From contig JASBUW010000022.1 in assembly GCA_030147755.1 (NCBI GenBank), positions 1 to 46,591 on the forward strand: a DNA stretch of 46,591 nt. Reading direction: 5' to 3'. A program made the translations under genes and the position numbers. Below, piece by piece: positions 41,654 through 46,591 of this stretch (its first letter is position 1; every line of letters begins with the position of its first letter). A model generated the notes under the pieces. That model saw only the letters and a list, made by a program, of their open reading frames with translations, did no database searches and was not told the origin of the DNA. The DNA comes from Parachlamydiaceae bacterium (lineage in GTDB: Bacteria > Chlamydiota > Chlamydiia > Chlamydiales > Parachlamydiaceae).

Positions 41654-42574
41654 TTACCGATTATTATTTGCATCAAATTGAAGCAGAGCTGGTTTCTGCT
41701 TTTGAACAACTAAACGAATATCTGGTGTTTGCTTTTCGTCTTGTGGAAGACACAAATAATTTGTGACCTGCTTTTGGACAGCTATTAAACAAATTTGGTG
41801 TGTAATGAATTTTTTATTTATCCTGTTAAAGGCATCTTCATCTACTTGAACGCCTACTAAGCAAATTTCTGGATCTTGAACTGAACAAGGAATTTCATGA
41901 AATTGTAAAATACCCATTCTCAAAGCTTCCCGCCAAATAGAAGAATGAACTTCGTGCAGTTTAATTGTCGGTCTACTTGTAAAAACAGGATCTCTGTGAG
42001 TTCGACTATCTAATGTGTGATCAAATGGCAGGACAACGTCTAAGTGCTTAACTGGATCATAGGCCATAATGTATGCTTTTTTGCAAACATTTAGCCAACT
42101 TTGCACTTTTTCATTCTGGCAGGGAGTCTTTGGATCAAATTTTGTAAAGAAAAGGTTTTGTAAAATAAAATCAGCATGCTCATCGTCATCTTTTCCACAA
42201 TTTATTATCTGCTTAGTTATCCAATCAGGTCCAATTAAACTTGTTATCCGCTCATAATCTTTCCAATCTTTTGCGTATTGGCAAAGAGGTCCTTTTAATA
42301 TATCTGCATTAAAATGACCTTTTTTTAGCATTTCAAGTGGATTTAAGTCCTTCGTTATTCGCAACCATTGCTTACATGTTTCTGCAATTTGACTAAAATT
42401 AACTTTATTAAAGCCTGAGGTACTACGTGACAAAAGAAAGAAAATATAACGTTGTATTTCTTCTGGTAGCTGCTGAACAGGGGCTGTTGCTTCTTCGGTT
42501 ACTTGAGCCTGCGCGTGCGTATTAATATTAATAAAGTGAAACAAATTTGAAAAAGATTTCCAAATTTTAGGCAT
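41654..42574 (-). CDS. F-box domain protein, candidate host-ubiquitin effector
   Basis: 306 aa. Residues about 34-78 fit the F-box: QQLPEEIQRYIFFLLSR, then FSQIAETCKQWLRIT (consensus LPxEIxxxIFxxL ... CKxWxxI). F-boxes bind Skp1 in eukaryotic SCF ubiquitin ligases; bacteria lack this machinery, so such proteins act in the host. The remaining 230 residues, which would choose the target, match nothing I know; two Cys/His-containing stretches (INCGKDDDEHADF, IPCSVQDPEICL) stand out. AGGAGGG precedes the ATG. F-box families are expanded in amoeba-associated chlamydiae. Secretion is inferred. Confidence 0.75.
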   Translation of the reverse strand: MPKIWKSFSNLFHFININTHAQAQVTEEATAPVQQLPEEIQRYIFFLLSRSTSGFNKVNFSQIAETCKQWLRITKDLNPLEMLKKGHFNADILKGPLCQYAKDWKDYERITSLIGPDWITKQIINCGKDDDEHADFILQNLFFTKFDPKTPCQNEKVQSWLNVCKKAYIMAYDPVKHLDVVLPFDHTLDSRTHRDPVFTSRPTIKLHEVHSSIWREALRMGILQFHEIPCSVQDPEICLVGVQVDEDAFNRINKKFITHQICLIAVQKQVTNYLCLPQDEKQTPDIRLVVQKQKPALLQFDANNNR

Positions 42575-42777
42575 TTTACCCTCCTAATAATTTTGTTTTT
42601 TATTTATCAATTTAATTGATATTTTAATTTTAGACAAGATTAAAATTATTACATATAAAAACATTTTTCGTCAACAATAATTTTATTTCACGTTTTAAAA
42701 AAACTAATAAACAAAAGTATTGCTAAATAAAAAATGTTTTTTTATGAGTAATCATGACCGTTACTAGGAGAAAGAAC

Positions 42778-44223
42778 ATGCCTGATTATTCCCTAATTGT
42801 CATTGGAGCAGGAGCCGGTGGACTTGTAGTGGCCATTGGAGCTGCTCGCGCCGGCAAAAAAGTGCTTTTAATTGAGAAAGGACATTATGGAGGCGATTGC
42901 ACCAATTTTGGTTGCATCCCCAGTAAATCACTGATCGCCTCTGCTCACCATGCCCATTCTGTTCACCAAAACGAACAATATGGAGTTGTTCTTCCTTCTC
43001 CGATTTTTCAAGCTCAAAAAACTTTAGAGCGCGTTCGTGGCATTGTGTCGCAAATCCGCACCCATGAAGAGCCTGATGCTTTGCGCCAAAAAGGTGTTGA
43101 AACACTCACAGGCTTAGCCAGCTTTGTAGATGATCACACGCTCAGTGTGCGCGATGCGCAAGGACAAGAACGACGAGTGACAGGTGACAACATTGTTATC
43201 GCTGCAGGATCTCATCCTTTTGTTCCTCCCTTAAATGGTTTGCAAGGTACCCCTTTTCTCACCAATGAAACAATCTTTGATCTCAAAGAAGTTCCCAAAA
43301 CTTTAGCTGTGTTAGGTGCTGGACCTATTGGAAGCGAGCTAGGACAAGCTTTTCAGCGCTTAGGCAGTCAAGTCACGATGATTCATCGCAAAGAACGCAT
43401 TTTAGATCGTGAAGATCCCGAAGCTCAAAAAGTGGTGCAGGAACAGTTCAAAAAAGAAGGCATCACTCTTTGCTTAAGCAGTGAAATTCAACAAGTACGC
43501 TATGAAAATGGACATTTTATTCTTTCGATCAAGCAAGCAAATGACTCGCAATTGAAAACAGTTGAAGTGGAACAATTCCTCATTTCCACAGGTAGAAAAC
43601 CAAACGTTTCTGATTTGAACTTAGCTGCAGCCGGTATTCATTATTCGGAAAAAGGCATTCCTGTAGATGCCTATGGACGTACCACTGTCCCGCATATTTG
43701 GGCGGTGGGAGATATCATTGGCAGTCCTTTCTTCACGCATTTAGCTGAACATCAAGCCAGAGCGGTCCTCACTTCGCTTATCATGCCCTCTTTTTTGAAG
43801 AAGAAGTGGGATAAACAACCTGTCCCCCGCGTGACGTTTACAGATCCTGAAATCGCTAGTGTGGGATTATCTGAAAAAGAGGCATTGAATCTTTATCCTG
43901 CTAACTCATTAGCGATTTACTTTCATCCCATGAGCGCTGTCGACCGCGCGATTACCGCAGGACGTACAGAAGGTTTTGTCAAAATTATTACTAAAAAATG
44001 GAGCGGGCAGATTCTAGGAGCCACCATTGTCAGCGATCGTGCAGGAGAACTCTTAGGACAAATCTCGATTGCTATGTATGCTCGCTTACCCTTACGCAAG
44101 ATCGCAAACGTTATTTTTCCTTATCCGACTTATAGCTTAGCGATTCGTCAAACGGCTGATCAGTGGCTGACTAAAACGATTATTCCTTCTCTACGCAATC
44201 TTTTTAAAAGAAGCTCTAAATAA
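42778..44223 (+). CDS. MerA-like pyridine nucleotide-disulfide oxidoreductase
   Basis: 481 aa. FAD motif GAGAGG at residues 10-15, redox disulfide GGDCTNFGCIPSK (about 41-53), NAD(P) motif GAGPIGSELGQ (about 187-197) and the GDI FAD-binding segment are all present. The C-terminal HxxxxE dyad of lipoamide dehydrogenase is replaced (PYPTYSLAIR), and there is no HMA domain or C-terminal Cys pair, so it is neither a proven lipoamide dehydrogenase nor a proven mercuric reductase. ATG 42778 is chosen because AGGAG is 7 nt upstream. Its stop overlaps the TVP38/DedA gene (TAATG). The two are fused in some other bacteria, from memory. Confidence 0.88.
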   Translation: MPDYSLIVIGAGAGGLVVAIGAARAGKKVLLIEKGHYGGDCTNFGCIPSKSLIASAHHAHSVHQNEQYGVVLPSPIFQAQKTLERVRGIVSQIRTHEEPDALRQKGVETLTGLASFVDDHTLSVRDAQGQERRVTGDNIVIAAGSHPFVPPLNGLQGTPFLTNETIFDLKEVPKTLAVLGAGPIGSELGQAFQRLGSQVTMIHRKERILDREDPEAQKVVQEQFKKEGITLCLSSEIQQVRYENGHFILSIKQANDSQLKTVEVEQFLISTGRKPNVSDLNLAAAGIHYSEKGIPVDAYGRTTVPHIWAVGDIIGSPFFTHLAEHQARAVLTSLIMPSFLKKKWDKQPVPRVTFTDPEIASVGLSEKEALNLYPANSLAIYFHPMSAVDRAITAGRTEGFVKIITKKWSGQILGATIVSDRAGELLGQISIAMYARLPLRKIANVIFPYPTYSLAIRQTADQWLTKTIIPSLRNLFKRSSK

Positions 44224-44927
44224 TGTTGAAAAATCTAAAAATTAGCACCTGGATTCCTGTTGCCTTTATGGCGATTCTCTTCGGAGTCATTTATTGTTTT
44301 GCGCATTTTAATCCCATCAGCTGGGATAACGTACGCATTCTGCATCAGCATTTAACCCAATTTCTCCATTCACACTCCTTTTTAACTCCTCTCTTGTTCA
44401 TTATCTTTTATACCTTTTATACTGCTCTTGCACTTCCGGGTGTCATTGTACTTTCAGTATTAGCAGGCTGTATTTTTAAACAGCCTTTCAGCTTTTTCTA
44501 TGTTTTAATTGCAGCCACACTAGGAGGCTCTTTGCTCTTTTTCATGGCGCGCACAGCCTTTGGTTATTTTCTTTTAAAAAAAGAGCGTCCCATGTTAGAT
44601 CGTCTATCCAAAGGGTTTCATCAAGATCCCATTCATTATCTGCTCTTTTTACGCTTAACGCCTCTTTTCCCTTTTTGGTTTGTCAATATGGCGGCCGCTT
44701 TTTTTCATGTTCCTTTTGCTACCTTTGTGTGGACCACATTGATCGGCATCGCCCCAGCCGTTTTTTTCAATACACAAGCAGGACATGGTCTAAGCATTCT
44801 TCTTGAAAACTCAGATCCCGTTACACCCGAAGTTTTATTCAATCCTCATTTAACTATAGCCTTGATCGGATTGGGATTTCTGGCTTTGCTTCCCCTCTTA
44901 TTAAAAAAATTTAAAATCAGAGCTTGA
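44223..44927 (+). CDS. TVP38/TMEM64 (DedA/SNARE-associated) membrane protein
   Basis: 234 aa with about five to six hydrophobic segments. The family core is visible in FYTFYTALALPGVIVLSVLAG, GGSLLFFMARTAFG and LLFLRLTPLFPFWFVNMAAAF (the conserved R-x-x-P-x-x-P-F-x-x-x-N). Such proteins sit in the inner membrane; the wider DedA/VTT group is linked to lipid scrambling and membrane homeostasis. Coupled translation with the flavoprotein suggests a joint redox role at the membrane. Confidence 0.88.
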   Translation: MLKNLKISTWIPVAFMAILFGVIYCFAHFNPISWDNVRILHQHLTQFLHSHSFLTPLLFIIFYTFYTALALPGVIVLSVLAGCIFKQPFSFFYVLIAATLGGSLLFFMARTAFGYFLLKKERPMLDRLSKGFHQDPIHYLLFLRLTPLFPFWFVNMAAAFFHVPFATFVWTTLIGIAPAVFFNTQAGHGLSILLENSDPVTPEVLFNPHLTIALIGLGFLALLPLLLKKFKIRA

Positions 44928-45058
44928 GAAAAAGGAATAATTCATGAAGGACAATTTAATATGGACGAATTCATCTCTGGAAAGATTACGCATCCTGATG
45001 AATCTATAGTGGATGTATAAGCACAACTGGTATCAAGAAGAGTTTCTGCAAAAAAACC
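44928..45058. other. Short convergent intergenic region
   Basis: This lies between the TVP38 gene and the oppositely oriented porin. Two overlapping tiny frames (ATG 44944, 21 codons; ATG 44961, 19 codons) exist, the first with AAGGAA upstream. Neither shows a recognisable product. No terminator-like hairpin was identified. Confidence 0.3.
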
Positions 45059-46447
45059 CTAAAAGACGGCTTGGATGCGCGCAATGAAAACAGACTCGCC
45101 TTTAATCCAATGCTCATGCCAACGGACTTTATTGTTAAAATGCAAATATTCCCAGTTAAGGCGACTTAAAACATAAGGATTGAAGTAAATATTTAATCCT
45201 AATGTAAATCCTTTCACTTCTGATGAGCCCCTCGCAATGCCTTTATGCAAACTAGCCGGATCCAACACTAACACTTGATAGCGTCCTGCGATTTCCCAGG
45301 CGCCGCCCCTTAAGGTGCACAAATTGAAGTTATGCTTGGGAATCACAAATGCATTACGTACTTTTTTTTCTCCGGTTAAAATATAGGTTACTTCAATATA
45401 CCCATGCTCCGCAGAAAAATGAGCTTCTCTACACCCTTGTTTAATGGTGCCCCAATCCACACCTAAATATTCGGCACGACAAGCAAACGAACCATAATAC
45501 CATTCAAAATCAGCTCCCCATCGATTGCGTACATCATTCCAGATGGTTGGTGTCTCCCCATCCCCTGTCCATAACCAAAAAATCGTGTCAGCACCTGTCA
45601 CAAAAGGCAAATCTGTTAAATTGTCGTATTGATGAGAAGTGGAAGCCGAAGCTCCTATATAAAACTGATCTAATATGCCCTTAGAACCCAAAAAAGGCGC
45701 ATAAACAACGCGACCTATATATTCCTTTTTAGAGTTGTTTTCTAATAAAATGCCTCTCCCATTAAATACTCCTACTCCATATTCTATTTTCTTCTTCCAA
45801 AACGTTCCAAAGAGCATGATTCCCACATCTGCCGTTTGCAAGAAATTAATAATTCCAATGCTTCTTTCATTGAAGTCAACGAGCAAATCTGATCTTGTAC
45901 TTTCTAAAGAAAAAGGTTCTTTAAATAAACCAAAACGCCATTTTGCATAAAGAGGGCGTACGGTTTCAATAAACACCTGATGCATAATGACCACATCTCG
46001 AATGAACAAAGGAGCTACAAAAAATCCAAAAGTATTCTGTAATGTTCCTTCAAAAATCATACGCGCACGACGAATACGAAAATTAGGCGGTTGATTAGAG
46101 TACTGAAAATATTCACGTCCATCTATTTGAATATCACCACCCACTCTCAATGTATTTCCGCCTCCTGCAAACCATATCCCTTGATCGAAATAAGCTTTAA
46201 TCGGCAATTTAGATTTAGATAATCCTAATTCCGGCGATTCATAAGGCTCATAAAAAGCACCCTCATCAGCTGCAGGCTGTTTTTGTACTGAAGAATCAGA
46301 GATAGGAGATGAAGGTGCTGAAGCATTAGCTGAAGAAAGCCCTGCTTCCGGCGATACGTAAGGTTCATCAAATGTACCTGCATCAGCTTGAGCATAAACA
46401 CAAGAGATTTTAGTGAGTAAAATTGCTAAGAAGAAGAAAAGTTTCAT
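45059..46447 (-). CDS. OprO/OprP-like porin with N-terminal repeats
   Basis: 462 aa from ATG 46447, where a clear signal peptide (MKLFFFLAILLTKISCVYAQ) begins; the frame extends to 46534 but the extension is unlike a leader. After a low-complexity segment (about 22-80) comes the barrel: LRVGGDIQIDGREYF, FRIRRARMIFEGTL, then alternating strands to the terminal FIARIQAVF. This fits the phosphate-selective porin O/P family in the outer membrane; anion preference is not certain. Residues 22-38 and 61-77 are imperfect copies of D-x-G-x-F-x-EPY-x-SPE-x-GLS. The ribosome site is weak. Confidence 0.8.
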   Translation of the reverse strand: MKLFFFLAILLTKISCVYAQADAGTFDEPYVSPEAGLSSANASAPSSPISDSSVQKQPAADEGAFYEPYESPELGLSKSKLPIKAYFDQGIWFAGGGNTLRVGGDIQIDGREYFQYSNQPPNFRIRRARMIFEGTLQNTFGFFVAPLFIRDVVIMHQVFIETVRPLYAKWRFGLFKEPFSLESTRSDLLVDFNERSIGIINFLQTADVGIMLFGTFWKKKIEYGVGVFNGRGILLENNSKKEYIGRVVYAPFLGSKGILDQFYIGASASTSHQYDNLTDLPFVTGADTIFWLWTGDGETPTIWNDVRNRWGADFEWYYGSFACRAEYLGVDWGTIKQGCREAHFSAEHGYIEVTYILTGEKKVRNAFVIPKHNFNLCTLRGGAWEIAGRYQVLVLDPASLHKGIARGSSEVKGFTLGLNIYFNPYVLSRLNWEYLHFNNKVRWHEHWIKGESVFIARIQAVF

Positions 46448-46591
46448 GAATATCAATGCTATTTTAAGAATTGATAATACGCGAAGCGTTTGGAAAGCGA
46501 AAGGGGACCTTTGCACTCCTGAGTAACCAAACATTGTTATTAGCCTGCTCTTTTAAAGTATTTTTTTAGTAATTGCTCAGAGCGTGCTTAA
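46448..46591. other. Right-edge region upstream of the porin
   Basis: This holds the upstream side of the minus-strand porin. An in-frame extension to ATG 46534 is possible but gives a non-leader N-terminus. No promoter is clear, and no other gene is seen before the window ends. Confidence 0.35.

Noticed and set aside
42778-44223. Calling this gene lpd (dihydrolipoamide dehydrogenase, E3) for the pdh operon
   Set aside because: The catalytic His-Glu dyad at the C-terminus is missing and the gene is coupled to a TVP38 protein; the E3 of the pyruvate dehydrogenase complex is likely encoded elsewhere.
44944-45020. Two tiny frames of about 20 codons after the TVP38 gene
   Set aside because: There is no recognisable product and they overlap in different frames; not enough to call a gene.

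Overview
The window looks like an AT-rich chromosome segment of an amoeba-associated chlamydia (Parachlamydiaceae-like; genus not fixed). The evidence is gene content and order. From memory of the Chlamydia trachomatis map, a translocase-like/HEAT protein, a cyclic-nucleotide-binding protein, acpP, fabG, fabD, fabH, recR, bamA, skp, lpxD and pdhABC lie close together in the CT234-CT247 block, and trxB/acpS are neighbours at CT099-CT100. Both blocks appear here. Eukaryote-like proteins (a USP-type deubiquitinase, an F-box protein, a PTP-like protein) point to a host-associated lineage. No rRNA, tRNA, CRISPR array or insertion sequence was recognised.

Layout. 1-7 kb: an AlbA_2/HATPase regulator with a membrane protein, a membrane PIN-TRAM protein, acpS, a RHH/GNAT toxin-antitoxin pair with its own promoter, and trxB with a beta-barrel protein. 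7-13.7 kb: a coupled + strand operon (ADP/ATP-translocase-like MFS plus HEAT, cNMP-binding protein, HAMP/RsbU-like protein, then PutP) and a small bilobed hydrophobic protein. 13.8-21.2 kb (- strand): a PTP-like protein with an acidic tail, acpP, a Nudix hydrolase, a kinase-like protein, then fabG, fabD and fabH. 21.3-27.3 kb: an FAD oxidoreductase, an exported Sir2-like protein, a glycosyltransferase-like protein, a TTC38-type TPR protein and an MFS transporter. 27.4-34.3 kb: recR, the USP protease, bamA, skp and lpxD. 34.4-42.6 kb: two paralogous Inc-like proteins, pdhC, pdhB, pdhA, a DAACS symporter and the F-box protein. 42.8-46.5 kb: a MerA-like flavoprotein coupled to a TVP38/DedA protein, then an OprP-like porin.

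How it fits together. The conserved backbone supplies fatty-acid synthesis, outer-membrane assembly (BamA, Skp, LpxD), pyruvate oxidation and nutrient uptake. Candidate host-interaction genes sit at the seams between backbone blocks. Several of them keep a recognisable enzyme fold but lack expected catalytic residues (PTP-like, SpoIIE/PP2C-like, Sir2-like).

Another recurring feature is a set of intergenic inverted repeats made of short repeated words (GTGGAC 9-mers, ACGAC words, CTCTGTG words, CAAAGGCGCGAAG words, and a GTAGCG/AGACT hairpin). They lie between genes, often at convergent ends, and their arms sometimes differ by what look like whole repeat units.
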